From an uncultured Hyphomicrobiaceae bacterium (GTDB lineage Bacteria > Pseudomonadota > Alphaproteobacteria > Rhizobiales > CALHAX01), in the NCBI GenBank assembly GCA_937931785.1, contig CALHAX010000039.1:1-64000 (forward strand): 64,000 nt of DNA, read 5' to 3'. Of this stretch, positions 10,373 through 20,537 are shown piece by piece. Every line of letters starts with the position of its first letter. Position 1 is the stretch's first letter. Below the pieces are notes generated by a model, which ran no database searches, was not told the DNA's origin, and saw nothing but the letters and a program-made list of their open reading frames with translations. Both the position numbers and the translations under genes were made by a program.

Positions 10373-11425
10373 TCAGGCTGATGGTTGCGTCTTTGGATCA
10401 GTGTCACCGGTTCCAGATGTCTCGTCTGATGCGGCAGCGACTGCATCATCTTCGGCGTCCGGCGTGATCGTTGCGTTGCCGTCGTCGTCGCTGTTCAGGT
10501 GGATACTGTGCCCGTTCATTTGTGCAACGCCATTGCCGATATGGCTTTCAGCCTTGGCAATCTTCGCGTCAGCGGCGGGTTCGCGCATAAGAATGTGACA
10601 TAGGCGTGCAAGCGTATCGCGCATGTCGTGACGGTGCACGACCATGTCGACCATCCCGTGTTCCAGGAGATACTCCGAACGCTGAAACCCTTCTGGCAAT
10701 TGCTCGCGGATGGTCTGTTCTATAACGCGAGGGCCGGCAAATCCGATTAGCGCTCCGGGTTCAGCAATGTGAATGTCGCCGAGCATGGCATAGGACGCGG
10801 TAACGCCGCCAGTCGTCGGGTGTGTCAGGACCACGATGTAGGGCAGAGCTGCGTCGCGGAGTTTTTGCACAGCGACTGTCGTGCGTGGCATCTGCATAAG
10901 GGACAGAATGCCTTCCTGCATGCGTGCGCCGCCGGATGCTGCAAACATGATGAAGGGAGATTTAAGCTCAACCGCTCGCAGCATGCCTGTCACGACAGCT
11001 TCACCGGCTGCCATGCCAAGTGATCCACCCATGAACTTGAAGTCCTGCACCGCGACAACGGCTGGAATATCATCAAGCATACCTTCGCCGACAAGCACAG
11101 CATCGTCGAGGGATGTCTGATCGCGGGCGGCCTTCAGACGGTCCGTATACTTTTTCTCGTCACGAAACTTGAGAGGATCGAGAGGTACGCCAGGAACTTC
11201 GACCTTTTCGTATGCGCCATCATCGAAAACACTCTTGAGACGCGTCTCCGCTGCCATGCGCATGTGGAAGTCTGATCCGGGCACAACAAACTGGTTGGCT
11301 TCCAGATCCTTGTAGAAAACCATCTGTCCGGATTGCGGGCACTTCACCCACAGATCGTCGGGGGTGTCTGACTTTTGCCAGATACCCCGAATTTTCGGAC
11401 GGACAACGTTATTGATCCAGTTCAC
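10373..11425 (-). CDS. accD: Acetyl-CoA carboxylase carboxyltransferase subunit beta
   Basis: Beta subunit of the carboxyltransferase that moves the carboxyl group from biotin to acetyl-CoA, the first step of fatty acid synthesis. It is 350 residues long with the crotonase-like core ([24 protein letters not shown]). The N-terminal zinc ribbon of the E. coli enzyme is degenerate: of the four positions only Cys29 remains (KCPQSGQ and [11 protein letters not shown] in place of two CxxC pairs). This loss is familiar from other alphaproteobacterial AccD proteins and is not a sign of inactivation. The last 50 residues are an acidic, low-complexity tail. It sits between trpA and folC. Confidence 0.95.
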   Translation of the reverse strand: MNWINNVVRPKIRGIWQKSDTPDDLWVKCPQSGQMVFYKDLEANQFVVPGSDFHMRMAAETRLKSVFDDGAYEKVEVPGVPLDPLKFRDEKKYTDRLKAARDQTSLDDAVLVGEGMLDDIPAVVAVQDFKFMGGSLGMAAGEAVVTGMLRAVELKSPFIMFAASGGARMQEGILSLMQMPRTTVAVQKLRDAALPYIVVLTHPTTGGVTASYAMLGDIHIAEPGALIGFAGPRVIEQTIREQLPEGFQRSEYLLEHGMVDMVVHRHDMRDTLARLCHILMREPAADAKIAKAESHIGNGVAQMNGHSIHLNSDDDGNATITPDAEDDAVAAASDETSGTGDTDPKTQPSA

Positions 11426-11491
11426 TGACCTGACGCCTCTCGGGACGATTAAAATGTAGCGGCTCTGCGATGGTGCCGATTTGTCTCTAGT

Positions 11492-12331
11492 CTAACCGCC
11501 CCGAACGGCCTGGGAAAGCTCACCGACCAGTTTCAACACGGCTGAAACCGTTTTTTCTGTTGCTTTCCCCTTATTATCAAGGGTTTCCGTGATCGCATTA
11601 ACCAAAGCGGAGCCAACCACCACCCCATCACCGGTTGCTGCAATGTCGCGCGCCTGCTCCGGTGTCTTGACCCCAAATCCGACCGCTATTGGCAAATGGG
11701 TCTTTGCCCGGATTTTTTCAACCCTTGCGCGCACGTCGTCCGGGTTGGGAGCTGCGGTGCCGGTTATACCCATTATCGAAACGTAGTATACGAACCCACT
11801 GGTGTTATTCAGCACGGCGGGAAGCCGGTTTTCGTCTGTCGTCGGTGTTGCGAGGCGGATGAAATTAATGTTGTGTTTCATCGCGGGGAGACACAATTCG
11901 TCGTCGGCTTCCGGTGGCATATCGACAATGATCAAGCCATCAACACCTGCCGCTTCAGCGTCGACAAGGAATTGTTCCGTTGGGTAGACGTAGATCGGAT
12001 TGAAATATCCCATCAAAACGATTGGCGTGTCGCTATCGCTTTCACGAAATGTGCGGACCATATCGAGTGTCTTGCGGACATTTTCGCCGGCTTTCAATGC
12101 GCGCTGAGACGATGCCTGAATCGCGGGACCGTCCGCCATCGGGTCAGAAAACGGCATTCCAAGTTCGATGACGTCAGCGCCGGCCCCCGGCAAACCCATC
12201 AAAATGGATTTCGAAGTTTCGTGATCCGGATCACCGGCTGTCACGAAGGTGACAAGCGCCGAGCGGCCTTCGTCTTTCAACTTTGCGAACCGACGGTCGA
12301 TCCGTGTTTCTTTCATCATGTCGGATGTCAT
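11492..12331 (-). CDS. trpA: Tryptophan synthase alpha chain
   Basis: Cleaves indole-3-glycerol phosphate to indole and glyceraldehyde-3-phosphate, and channels indole to TrpB. It has 279 residues in a TIM-barrel fold. The catalytic Glu and Asp are in [16 protein letters not shown], and the phosphate-binding end reads VAVGFG-type sequence ([12 protein letters not shown]) and VVGSALV. It lies 60 bases after trpB and 66 bases before accD. A second in-frame ATG a few codons in ([11 protein letters not shown]) could also be the start. Confidence 0.96.
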   Translation of the reverse strand: MTSDMMKETRIDRRFAKLKDEGRSALVTFVTAGDPDHETSKSILMGLPGAGADVIELGMPFSDPMADGPAIQASSQRALKAGENVRKTLDMVRTFRESDSDTPIVLMGYFNPIYVYPTEQFLVDAEAAGVDGLIIVDMPPEADDELCLPAMKHNINFIRLATPTTDENRLPAVLNNTSGFVYYVSIMGITGTAAPNPDDVRARVEKIRAKTHLPIAVGFGVKTPEQARDIAATGDGVVVGSALVNAITETLDNKGKATEKTVSAVLKLVGELSQAVRGG

Positions 12332-12391
12332 TCCATCAGTTCGTTTTAATCGAGCTCTCAGCGAGCTATCTGTTCGTCTGCTTCGGGCGCG

Positions 12392-13624
12392 TTATATGTC
12401 CATGCCGAGATGCTCTGCAACGGCGAAGATATCCTTATCGCCCCGACCGCAGAGGTTCATGACAATGATCTGGTTCTTGTCCATCGTTGGGGCGAGTTTC
12501 TGAACGTAAGACAATGCGTGGGCTGGCTCGAGAGCAGGTATGATGCCTTCGTGTTTCGTGCAGAGCTTGAAGGCCTCAAGGGCTTCCTTGTCAGTTGCGC
12601 CGACGTAATTCACGCGACCTGTTTCCTTGAGCCAGGAATGCTCCGGCCCGATACCTGGATAGTCGAGCCCTGCGGAGATGGAATACCCATCCTTGATCTG
12701 TCCATCTTCGTCCTGAAGCAGATAGGTGCGGTTTCCGTGAAGGACACCGGGTTTGCCACCGCGCAACGAGGCGCAATGCTCTCCACTTTCCACACCATGG
12801 CCTTCGGCTTCGACGCCGTAGATTGCAACGTCCGGATCATCCAGGAACGGATGAAAAAGGCCGATTGCGTTCGATCCGCCACCGATGCAGGCGACCAGCG
12901 CATCTGGCAAGCGACCGTTGCCTTCGTGTTCTTCGAGCTGCCAGCGGGTTTCGTGACCGATGATGGACTGGAAATTGCGGACCATCTCCGGGTAGGGGTG
13001 TGGGCCGGCTGCGGTGCCGATGATGTAGAAGGTGTCTTCGACGTTTGCCACCCAGTCCCGCAGTGCCTCGTTCATCGCGTCCTTGAGCGTTCCGGTTCCG
13101 GCTGTCACAGGTACGATTTCGGCACCGAGCAGGCGCATGCGGAAGACGTTCGGCTTTTGACGCTCGATATCGGTTGCGCCCATGTAAACGACGCAGGGCA
13201 GGCCAAAACGTGCGGCCACAGTTGCGACGGCGACGCCGTGTTGGCCAGCACCTGTTTCTGCGATAATTCGTTTCTTACCCATGCGGTTGGCAAGCTGAAT
13301 CTGGCCGAGGCAGTTGTTGATCTTGTGTGAACCGGTATGGTTCAACTCATCGCGCTTGAAGTAGATCTTTGCGCCGCCGATGGCGTTTGTGAGCCGTTCT
13401 GCGAAATAAAGCGGGCTCGGGCGACCGGCGTAATGCTTGTTCAGATGATCCAGTTCGGCCTTGAATTCGGGGTCGACCTTGGCTGCCTCGTACGCCTTTT
13501 CCAGGTCGAGAATCAGCGGCATCAGCGTTTCGGCGACATATCGTCCGCCGAAGATGCCGAAGTGTCCCTGTTCGTCCGGTCCGGTGCGGTAGCTGTTCAG
13601 CTTTGCATCCTCAGGCGTCGACAT
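12392..13624 (-). CDS. trpB: Tryptophan synthase beta chain
   Basis: PLP enzyme that condenses indole with serine to form tryptophan. It has 410 residues. The PLP lysine is in [13 protein letters not shown]. The phosphate-binding glycines ([10 protein letters not shown]) and the AETGAGQHG motif are all present. The start overlaps the end of trpF by 14 bases, indicating a trpFBA operon. Confidence 0.97.
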   Translation of the reverse strand: MSTPEDAKLNSYRTGPDEQGHFGIFGGRYVAETLMPLILDLEKAYEAAKVDPEFKAELDHLNKHYAGRPSPLYFAERLTNAIGGAKIYFKRDELNHTGSHKINNCLGQIQLANRMGKKRIIAETGAGQHGVAVATVAARFGLPCVVYMGATDIERQKPNVFRMRLLGAEIVPVTAGTGTLKDAMNEALRDWVANVEDTFYIIGTAAGPHPYPEMVRNFQSIIGHETRWQLEEHEGNGRLPDALVACIGGGSNAIGLFHPFLDDPDVAIYGVEAEGHGVESGEHCASLRGGKPGVLHGNRTYLLQDEDGQIKDGYSISAGLDYPGIGPEHSWLKETGRVNYVGATDKEALEAFKLCTKHEGIIPALEPAHALSYVQKLAPTMDKNQIIVMNLCGRGDKDIFAVAEHLGMDI

Positions 13625-14309
13625 GTGATTTCACTCCTTGAACAGATTGCGTTGCGGACTTTGCGGCGGCAATGAACGCGGCGATGAGTGCTTCGTCCTT
13701 TATGCCCCGCGCGCACTCAACGCCTGACGATACGTCGACGGCTGTAGCACCGGTTTTGCGAATGGCTGCTCCAACATTGTTTGTGTTGAGTCCGCCGGAC
13801 AGCATCCAGGGTTGGGTGTGATCGTGCGCTTCGAGTAAGCTCCAGTCGAACTGTTCGCCATTCCCACCGGGCAACGTGGTGTTTCCATCTGAAGTTGATA
13901 TGACTGAGGGTTTGGCGTCGAACAAGATCATGTCTGCACTACGCGCGTAACGGCGCGCGTCAACCACGTCCTCGGACGTGGCAACTTTCAACGCTTTCAT
14001 GATCGAAGCGTCCGTGCGCTGGCGGATTTCAGCAATGCGTTCTGGTGTTTCCGAGCCGTGGAGTTGAATGATGTCGGGTTGCACGCTTGCGATCACGTCA
14101 TTCAACAGTGCGTCGTCCGGATCGACAAACAGGGCTACAATCCTGGCCTTGCCGCGGGCCAGATCCGCCAAGGCGATTGCGTCCGTTACGTCGATGTTTC
14201 GAGGACTTGGAGCGTAAAAGACCAGACCCACATAGTTCACGCCCGCAGCCAGCGCCGCGTTGAGCGTCGCAGCAGTTTTTAGTCCGCAAATTTTGACGTC
14301 AACCGGCAT
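13611..14309 (-). CDS. trpF: Phosphoribosylanthranilate isomerase
   Basis: TIM-barrel enzyme of tryptophan synthesis (Amadori rearrangement of PRA to CdRP). The catalytic cysteine is in VKICGLKT at the N terminus and the catalytic aspartate in ILFDAKP. The phosphate site reads LSGGLN and VDVSSGVE. At 232 residues it is slightly longer than average, because of a polar stretch after the FDAKP motif that is common in alphaproteobacterial homologues. It is the first gene of the minus-strand trpFBA-accD-folC group, and the promoter should lie in 14310-14400. Confidence 0.95.
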   Translation of the reverse strand: MPVDVKICGLKTAATLNAALAAGVNYVGLVFYAPSPRNIDVTDAIALADLARGKARIVALFVDPDDALLNDVIASVQPDIIQLHGSETPERIAEIRQRTDASIMKALKVATSEDVVDARRYARSADMILFDAKPSVISTSDGNTTLPGGNGEQFDWSLLEAHDHTQPWMLSGGLNTNNVGAAIRKTGATAVDVSSGVECARGIKDEALIAAFIAAAKSATQSVQGVKSHVDA

Positions 14310-14347
14310 TGGATCTTGAACAACTTGTAAATGGGTAGAAACGGGAT

Positions 14348-14358
14348 GTTATCATAAC
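14348..14358. promoter_or_regulatory. Short palindrome upstream of trpF
   Basis: GTTATCATAAC is an 11-base perfect palindrome 39 bases before the trpF start, in the region where the trpFBA-accD-folC promoter is expected. It could be part of a promoter or operator. A palindrome this short also arises by chance, so the call is weak. Confidence 0.2.
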
Positions 14359-14478
14359 CACTGCGCGTTCACCCGTGAAACTAGGGGATCGTCGAATGCG
14401 TGTCTAACGCAAAGCAAATAGCGCAGCAGCGGCTTTTGACGCAGGCTTACCGTTCTCAGGTTGCGGGTGAGAGCCTTG

Positions 14479-14820
14479 TCAGGCTGCAGGCAAGCCGGGA
14501 CGAACGGTCATGTCGCGTTCACCTGTCAGGCGATCTGCTTCCTGCTTCCATTTGTATGCTTCGCGTGTGCGTTGCCGTGCTGTTTTGCGCCACTTGCCCT
14601 GCGAGAACCAGGATGCGGCGCCACCAAGGATCATACCAAAGAACAAAGCTGCGAACATGTATATGAAGAACGGAGCGTTGATGGAAAACACGGGGTTTTC
14701 CGGTTTGAACGGATCAAGCACCAGCGTCACATCGTGACGGTTCGCAACGGCGAGGGTGACGAAGAATATTGCAGAAATCGCCATGATAACGAGCTTCGCA
14801 AGGCGCCAGATCAGACCCAT
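14479..14820 (-). CDS. LapA-domain (DUF1049) inner membrane protein
   Basis: Small membrane protein of 113 residues with two hydrophobic helices, about residues 5-27 and 47-70. A charged cytoplasmic tail (QGKWRKTARQRTREAYKWKQEAD) follows that can form a short coiled coil. Size, topology and the position just downstream of ihfB match the LapA/YciS group, which in E. coli works with LapB in lipopolysaccharide assembly control. I see no lapB next to it, so that role is inference. It lies 107 bases after ihfB on the same strand. Confidence 0.75.
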   Translation of the reverse strand: MGLIWRLAKLVIMAISAIFFVTLAVANRHDVTLVLDPFKPENPVFSINAPFFIYMFAALFFGMILGGAASWFSQGKWRKTARQRTREAYKWKQEADRLTGERDMTVRPGLPAA

Positions 14821-14927
14821 TTTTCTCTACCTTCAAGTTTGGGAGTATCCCGCGTCCCTGTGTCCTCAGGTCTGTGCAGCCTTTAAATGGCGACCTGAAA
14901 ACGTTTCAATTTGAAAACATCAGAACT

Positions 14928-15245
14928 TCAAGCATTCATCGCGTTGAATTCTGCTTCCTCACCATCCCTGTTCAACCGTTCGCGTAATTCTTTGCCGGTC
15001 TTGAAAAACGGTACATACTTTTCTTCCACCAGAACGGGTTCGCCTGTTCTTGGATTGCGTCCGCGCCGCGCTGCGCGATGCTTGACAGTGAACGCTCCAA
15101 ACCCTCGTAACTCGACCCGGTCACCGCGTGCGAGTGCATCTGTAATTTCTTCCAGAATGACGTTAACAATCTGTTCAACGTCCTTGTGAAGCAGATGCTG
15201 GTTGGCGGCCGCAATACGCTGAACCAACTCCGACTTGATCATCAT
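14928..15245 (-). CDS. ihfB: Integration host factor subunit beta
   Basis: DNA-bending protein of the HU/IHF family, a heterodimer partner of IhfA. It has 105 residues. It begins [10 protein letters not shown], carries the [10 protein letters not shown] turn, and the DNA-intercalating arm [12 protein letters not shown] is intact. The gene starts with two tandem ATG codons. It lies 44 bases after sppA, and sppA-ihfB-lapA is probably one transcript. This order is conserved in many proteobacteria. Confidence 0.95.
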   Translation of the reverse strand: MMIKSELVQRIAAANQHLLHKDVEQIVNVILEEITDALARGDRVELRGFGAFTVKHRAARRGRNPRTGEPVLVEEKYVPFFKTGKELRERLNRDGEEAEFNAMNA

Positions 15246-15289
15246 TTACCCCTACTGACAAACAACACGATGTCATTGTTCTGGCTGCT

Positions 15290-16267
15290 TTATTGGCTGG
15301 GAACCTGCCAAACGGAGAGCAGACCGTCAAGCCGCAGACGCTGTAACAGTGGTTCGTTTTTCAGGGCTTGCGCCAGATCGGTGTCAGCAAAGCCCAACAT
15401 GCTGGCGATCCTTGAGAAAAGGCCCAGTCCGCTGGCGTCACTGGCTGGGGTCCAGGCTTCGACAGGCAGGTCCACCTTGATGTTGCGCTGGCCTTCGAGC
15501 CAGGCAATAGCTTCGGCTTCACCGCCTAATTCATCGACCAGTTTCAGGGTTTGTGCCACGCGGCCCGAGTAAATCCGTCCGTTGACGAGGCCGGGCACCT
15601 CGGTTTCGGTGATCTTGCGACGTTCCTTGACGAGATCGATGAACCAGCGATGGGACTCAGCGACCATTTCCTCGACCAGGGCGCGGCTTTCGCCGTCCAA
15701 TGGTTTGAACATGGACGGACTGGCCTTGAGTGTCCCGCTTTTCATTTCGTTCATGCGGACGCCGAGCTTTTCCAGAACGCCATGCACTTCGGCCCATTGA
15801 AAAATCACGCCTACCGAGCCAGTGATGCTGTTGCCACGCGCGACGATCCGATCGCTGGCAATGCCCACGATGTAGGCTGCAGACGCTGCGACAGTGCCGA
15901 ACACTGCGACCACCGGTTTCTTTTCGGAAATCCGGCGGATGGATTCGTAGAGCGCTTCGCCGCCAGTGGTCGTTCCGCCGGGGCTGTTGACGCGCAAGAG
16001 CACCGCTTTCACGTGATCTGCTTTTGCGATTTCATCCAGCATCTTGAGCTGGCGGTGGTCTTCCGTGATCAGACCTGAAATCGAAACGCGGGCGATCTGT
16101 TCTTTTGTGCCGAGGCCAGTGTTGCTGGCTATTCGGCCAAATATAGCAGCGATCGCGACAACTGCGGCAACGATTGCAATGATGCGCCACTTGCCGGCGC
16201 GGCGGCGCAATTGACGTCGTTCGACAACGGCTTCTGCATCTAGGGACACGGCAGGCAACTCCATCAA
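15290..16267 (-). CDS. sppA: Signal peptide peptidase SppA (short form)
   Basis: Membrane-anchored serine-lysine protease that degrades released signal peptides. It has 325 residues. A single transmembrane helix lies near residues 27-48 (IIAIVAAVVAIAAIFG), followed by a ClpP-fold domain. Visible motifs are VNSPGGTTTGGEALY, then GTVAASAAYIVGIASDRI with the expected nucleophile serine. The short form has one protease domain, not two as in E. coli SppA. The gene follows rpsA but is separated from it by a strong terminator. Confidence 0.92.
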   Translation of the reverse strand: MMELPAVSLDAEAVVERRQLRRRAGKWRIIAIVAAVVAIAAIFGRIASNTGLGTKEQIARVSISGLITEDHRQLKMLDEIAKADHVKAVLLRVNSPGGTTTGGEALYESIRRISEKKPVVAVFGTVAASAAYIVGIASDRIVARGNSITGSVGVIFQWAEVHGVLEKLGVRMNEMKSGTLKASPSMFKPLDGESRALVEEMVAESHRWFIDLVKERRKITETEVPGLVNGRIYSGRVAQTLKLVDELGGEAEAIAWLEGQRNIKVDLPVEAWTPASDASGLGLFSRIASMLGFADTDLAQALKNEPLLQRLRLDGLLSVWQVPSQ

Positions 16268-16284
16268 CGGGTTTGGGGCAGCTC

Positions 16285-16332
16285 AAAAAAACAGCCACCG
16301 CAAATCCTGATACCACAGGACTGCGATGGCTG
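16285..16332 (-). terminator. Intrinsic terminator of rpsA
   Basis: Read on the minus strand, CAGCCATCGCA pairs with TGCGGTGGCTG (one G-T pair), with an inner TCCTG/CAGGA extension and a short loop, followed by seven T residues. It begins about 30 bases after the rpsA stop codon and separates rpsA from sppA. Confidence 0.9.
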
Positions 16333-16365
16333 CACAGATACGATAGAATGGCAGGCGGGTGGTTT

Positions 16366-18099
16366 CTAGCTTTCGCTGTCGCCTTCGTCGCCTTCCTTCT
16401 GCTTGAGCGCGGCGCCCAGAATATCGCCGAGTGATGCGCCACTGTCGGATGACCCGAACTGAGCGACAGCTTCTTTTTCGTCGGCGATTTCGAGTGCCTT
16501 GATCGACAGGTTGACCTTGCGGGTCTTGTTGTCGATCGATGTGACAGCTGCATCGAGCTTCTGACCAACCGAGAAGCGTTCCGGTCGTTGTTCCGCACGA
16601 TCACGGGACAGATCGGAACGGCGGATGTAGGACAATGCCTCGGTGTCTGCGATCACGACTTCCAGACCGCCATCCTCGACCTTGACGACTTCACATGTGA
16701 CGCGGGTGCCACGGCGCAGATCGCCAGCGGCTTCGAGCGGGTCACCATCAAGCTGCTTGATGCCCAGCGAGATACGTTCCTTGTCCGGATCCACTTCAAG
16801 GATTACGGCGTTGACCATGTCACCCTTGTTATAATCGTTGATGGCTTCTTCGCCGGCACGGTTCCAGTCGATGTCTGACAGATGCACCATGCCGTCCACA
16901 CCACCTTCGAGGCCGATAAACAGGCCGAACTCGGTGATGTTGCGAACTTCGCCTTCGACTTTCGTGCCGGGCTTGAATGTTTCCGCAAACTGCTCCCACG
17001 GATTTTCCTGCGTCTGCTTGAGGCCAAGCGAGATGCGTCGTTTCTGCGGATCCACTTCGAGAACCTGAACTTCCACTTCCTGGCTTGTCGCAACAATCTT
17101 GCCCGGGTGAACGTTCTTTTTCGTCCAGCTCATTTCCGAGACGTGGATGAGGCCTTCGACACCGGCTTCCAGTTCGACGAACGCACCGTAGTCGGCGATG
17201 TTCGTGACCTTGCCTGTAAAGCGCGCATCGATCGGGTATTTTGCTTCGATGCCTTCCCACGGATCAGCCTGGAGCTGTTTGATGCCGAGCGAGATGCGCT
17301 GGCTTTCCTGGTTGATACGAATGATCTGCACTTTTACATCTTCGCCGACGTTGACGATTTCGCTTGGGTGGCTGACACGGCGCCACGCCATGTCGGTCAC
17401 GTGAAGCAGGCCATCAATGCCGCCGAGGTCGATAAATGCACCGTAGTCGGTGATGTTCTTGACGGTGCCTTCAATGATCTGACCCTCGGCCAGTTTGCCA
17501 ACAATTTCCGTGCGCTGTTCTGCACGTGTTTCTTCCAGGATCGAACGACGCGAAACGACGATATTGCCGCGACGCTTGTCCATCTTGAGAATCTGGAATG
17601 GTTGAGGCGTGCGCATCAGCGGACCGATATCGCGAACCGGGCGCACATCCACCTGGCTGCCTGGCAGGAAGGCTACAGCGCCGTCGAGATCGACTGTGAA
17701 GCCGCCCTTGACCTTGTTGAAGATCATGCCTTCAACTTTTTCACCGTCTGCGAATTTTTTCTCCAGACGGATCCAGCTTTCTTCACGACGGGCTTTCTCA
17801 CGCGAGAGTACCGCTTCACCGAGCGCATTTTCCACGCGCTCAAGGTAGACTTCGACCGTATCGCCTACTGAAATCGAAACATCGGATCCAGGGACGGAAA
17901 ATTCCTTGAGAGGGACGCGCCCTTCTGTTTTCAGGCCCACGTCGACGACGGCGAGATCTTTCTCGATTGCGACGACGTTGCCTTTGACAACTGAGCCTTC
18001 AAGGAGCGTGTCCGATCCGAGGCTTTCTTCCAACATCGCTGCGAAGTCGGCGGTCGATGGGTTCATGCCATCCATGGATGACGTTGCGGTAGCGTTCAT
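16366..18099 (-). CDS. rpsA: 30S ribosomal protein S1
   Basis: mRNA-binding ribosomal protein needed for initiation on structured messages. Its 577 residues contain six S1 repeats. Each repeat carries the G-V-x-x-I-x-x-[FY]-G-[AL]-F-[VI] pattern, for example ITDYGAFIDLGGIDGLLH, IADYGAFVELEAGVEGLIH and ITEFGLFIGLEGGVDGMVH. The C-terminal end is acidic. The start ATG is preceded by a roughly 240-base leader before cmk, and the gene ends in its own terminator, so it is probably transcribed alone or with cmk read-through. Confidence 0.97.
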   Translation of the reverse strand: MNATATSSMDGMNPSTADFAAMLEESLGSDTLLEGSVVKGNVVAIEKDLAVVDVGLKTEGRVPLKEFSVPGSDVSISVGDTVEVYLERVENALGEAVLSREKARREESWIRLEKKFADGEKVEGMIFNKVKGGFTVDLDGAVAFLPGSQVDVRPVRDIGPLMRTPQPFQILKMDKRRGNIVVSRRSILEETRAEQRTEIVGKLAEGQIIEGTVKNITDYGAFIDLGGIDGLLHVTDMAWRRVSHPSEIVNVGEDVKVQIIRINQESQRISLGIKQLQADPWEGIEAKYPIDARFTGKVTNIADYGAFVELEAGVEGLIHVSEMSWTKKNVHPGKIVATSQEVEVQVLEVDPQKRRISLGLKQTQENPWEQFAETFKPGTKVEGEVRNITEFGLFIGLEGGVDGMVHLSDIDWNRAGEEAINDYNKGDMVNAVILEVDPDKERISLGIKQLDGDPLEAAGDLRRGTRVTCEVVKVEDGGLEVVIADTEALSYIRRSDLSRDRAEQRPERFSVGQKLDAAVTSIDNKTRKVNLSIKALEIADEKEAVAQFGSSDSGASLGDILGAALKQKEGDEGDSES

Positions 18100-18176
18100 T
18101 AAAATTCCTGTTTGCGGTATCGCCTGATTGCGACACGGCGGGGGTTGGTGTTGCTGTTCAAGGGGTACGTGTCAGT

Positions 18177-18194
18177 CCATCGCGCGTGCGATGG
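18177..18194 (-). promoter_or_regulatory. Perfect hairpin in the rpsA leader region
   Basis: CCATCGC and GCGATGG form a 7-bp perfect stem around GCGT, 78 bases before the rpsA start. S1 autoregulates its own translation through leader structures in E. coli. A similar role here is only a guess from the position. No T-tract follows, so it is not an obvious terminator of cmk. The remainder of 18100-18339 shows no gene. Confidence 0.35.
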
Positions 18195-18339
18195 CTCACC
18201 GAAACAGCCCTCATTCGTATTCGATTGTGGAATTCAGGGGACGGGTCTGCTGGGTGGTTGCGCAACACGTGCCCAATCACCCGTATGTTGTCCGATGAAA
18301 ACGTAAAGAAGGGCACAACCGCAAGCGGCGCACCCGGCT

Positions 18340-18978
18340 TTAGCGTTCAAGCAGCCCTTCGATTGCTAAAAGTGCTGCCTGGAACGCTGCTTCTATATCC
18401 AAATCCGTGGTTTCCAGCAAGACCGCATCTTCGGCTTGCGCCAGAGGGGCAACCTCACGTTCCAGGTCACGGCGATCGCGGTTACGGATTTCGCCCTCAA
18501 CCTGATCCCGCGTGACGTCAAAGGTCTTCGCGCGCAACTCATGATAGCGGCGCCGGGCACGCTCTTGCAGGGTTGCGGTTACAAACAATTTGGCACTGGC
18601 GTCCGGGCAGACGATGGTCCCGATATCGCGACCGTCAATCACGGCCCCAGGTGGCGTTGCGGCGAAATCCCTCTGATATTGCAGGATTGTGTCGCGGACT
18701 TCGGGAATGCGAGCCACTATGGAGGCTGCTTCTCCAACGCCACGATCGCGCAGAAACGGATCGTCCAGAGTGTCTGGATCCAGGTTTCGAGCTACCGCGG
18801 TGGCTGCCACCGCATCGCGAAGATCGCCGTTGGCGGCCAGCACGTCGCGGGCGACGGCCCGGTACAGCGTTCCTGTGTCGAGGTACCTCAAGCCGTAGTG
18901 CGCTGCGATGCGTTTGGCCAATGTGCCCTTGCCTGAGGCTGCTGGCCCATCGATTGCGATGATGAGAGGACGGGTCAT
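18340..18978 (-). CDS. cmk: Cytidylate kinase
   Basis: Phosphorylates CMP and dCMP. It has 212 residues. The P-loop GPAASGKGTLAKR is at the N terminus, and YLDTGTLYRAVA follows, as in Cmk. Further motifs are VIDGRDIGTIVCPDA and the lid region ERARRRYHELR. The start overlaps the aroA stop by four bases, so aroA and cmk are co-transcribed. The aroA-cmk-rpsA order is widespread in alphaproteobacteria. Confidence 0.96.
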   Translation of the reverse strand: MTRPLIIAIDGPAASGKGTLAKRIAAHYGLRYLDTGTLYRAVARDVLAANGDLRDAVAATAVARNLDPDTLDDPFLRDRGVGEAASIVARIPEVRDTILQYQRDFAATPPGAVIDGRDIGTIVCPDASAKLFVTATLQERARRRYHELRAKTFDVTRDQVEGEIRNRDRRDLEREVAPLAQAEDAVLLETTDLDIEAAFQAALLAIEGLLER

Positions 18979-20327
18979 GCGGTGCAGTCTCCGGTGGCAC
19001 GAATATCGGCGCCAAGATCGTTCATGAGGTTGTTGAAGCCAGGAAAACTGGTTGCGATCATGGTTCCGTCGTCCACTGTGATGGGCTGTTCCGCAGCCAA
19101 ACCCATGATCAGGAATGACATCGCGATGCGGTGATCCAACTCGGTTTCGACTTCGGCACCGCCGTTAACCGTTCCGTCTGGCCCGCAGCCGTGAACGGTT
19201 AACGTGGATTCGGTTTCGTCTGCCGTGACCCCGCAGGCTCGAAGCCCCTTCGCCGTCATGTCCAGGCGATCGCATTCCTTGACCCGGAGTTCTTCCAGTC
19301 CGGCCATGTGGGTGGGGCCATCTGCGAACGCGGCAACAACCGCAAGGACCGGATATTCGTCGATCATGGATGGTGCGCGATCATCGGGAACCGAGACGCC
19401 CTTGAGCGGCGATGAAACAACAATGAGATCGGCAACGTCCTCACCGCCTTCCTCGCGACGGTTCATGATTTCGATTTGTGCGCCCATTTCAGTAACCGTG
19501 GTGAGGAATCCGGTGCGCGTGTCGTTCATCAGGACGTTTGTGACGGTTAGTTTTGATTCGGGGATAATCAGTGCGGCTGCGATCAGGAACGCGGTCGAGC
19601 TCGGATCTCCCGGGACGTTGATGTGCAGGCCTTGGAGTGTCGGTTGTCCGATGACCGTAATTACGGTGCCTTCAGAACTGTCCGTTGTCTTCACCTGCGC
19701 CCCAAATGCCCGCAGCATGCGTTCTGTGTGATCGCGGGTTGGAATTGGTTCGACGACAGATGTCTCACCTGCTGCGTGCAGGCCAGCAAGCAGAACGGCT
19801 GATTTTACTTGTGCCGAGGGAACGGGCAGAACGTAACGGATCGGCACAAGATCGCCGGGGCCGGTGATTGTCAGAGGTAATGTGCCTTTGGCGTTCGATT
19901 CAGAGCCGTCGACTTGCAATCCCATATCCCGCAGAGGGTTGAGAACGCGTTCCATCGGACGTTTTGAAAGTGACGCGTCGCCGATCAGTTTTGCCTGGAA
20001 ATTCTGGCCTGCAAGAACGCCCATCATCAGCCGTACTGCGGTGCCGGAGTTTCCGAAATCGAGAGGCGTGTCCGGCCTTCGAAGGCCGCCAATGCCGCGA
20101 CCAACCACACGCCATTGCTCCGCATGCTCCGTGACGGGAACCCCCATTGCCCGCAGGGCATCTGCTGTTGCAACAACATCCTCGGAGCGCAAAAGGCCGT
20201 CTATGGTTGTCTCGCCGATCGCGAGGGCCCCGAACAAGAGCGCGCGGTGAGACATCGACTTGTCGCCGGGCGCACGAATCTCGCCTGCGAGCGGTCCCCC
20301 GCGTCGCGCGACCAGTGGTTCGGACAT
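18975..20327 (-). CDS. aroA: 3-phosphoshikimate 1-carboxyvinyltransferase (EPSP synthase)
   Basis: Sixth step of the shikimate pathway. It has 450 residues from the ATG at 20327, which has GAGGTC upstream; a longer frame back to 20423 lacks family similarity. Motifs are APGDKSMSHRALLFGA, LDFGNSGTAVRLMMG and IDEYPVLAVVAAFADG. The GDKSMSHR and LAGQNF region resembles class II (glyphosate-tolerant type) alphaproteobacterial EPSP synthases. That sub-class assignment needs an alignment. The first gene of the aroA-cmk pair diverges from the FYDLN-acid gene. Confidence 0.95.
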   Translation of the reverse strand: MSEPLVARRGGPLAGEIRAPGDKSMSHRALLFGALAIGETTIDGLLRSEDVVATADALRAMGVPVTEHAEQWRVVGRGIGGLRRPDTPLDFGNSGTAVRLMMGVLAGQNFQAKLIGDASLSKRPMERVLNPLRDMGLQVDGSESNAKGTLPLTITGPGDLVPIRYVLPVPSAQVKSAVLLAGLHAAGETSVVEPIPTRDHTERMLRAFGAQVKTTDSSEGTVITVIGQPTLQGLHINVPGDPSSTAFLIAAALIIPESKLTVTNVLMNDTRTGFLTTVTEMGAQIEIMNRREEGGEDVADLIVVSSPLKGVSVPDDRAPSMIDEYPVLAVVAAFADGPTHMAGLEELRVKECDRLDMTAKGLRACGVTADETESTLTVHGCGPDGTVNGGAEVETELDHRIAMSFLIMGLAAEQPITVDDGTMIATSFPGFNNLMNDLGADIRATGDCTA

Positions 20328-20537
20328 TTTGAAGACCTCAGTTCGGAGTGTGCCGGGGTACAGATTTGACCATTGTGCCCGGAGCTTGCTGGCAAATAAC
20401 AATGGGTTGGGCGGGACTGTCAACGCGTCGGTTCTTGCCGGGTGCCATCACGAAGGTTTTGACAGTCGATCCCGTGTCGTGGCAAGGGAGCGTCAATCCA
20501 ATTTTCAGTTGTTCCCAGAACCCGAAAGAGGCCACCA

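Noticed and set aside
12410-13330. Plus-strand frame of 306 codons opposite trpB
   Set aside because: Shadow of trpB, which has every catalytic motif on the other strand.
16882-17871. Long plus-strand open frame (329 codons) opposite rpsA
   Set aside because: Antisense shadow of the highly conserved S1 repeats. Its translation is Phe- and Asp-rich with no family character.
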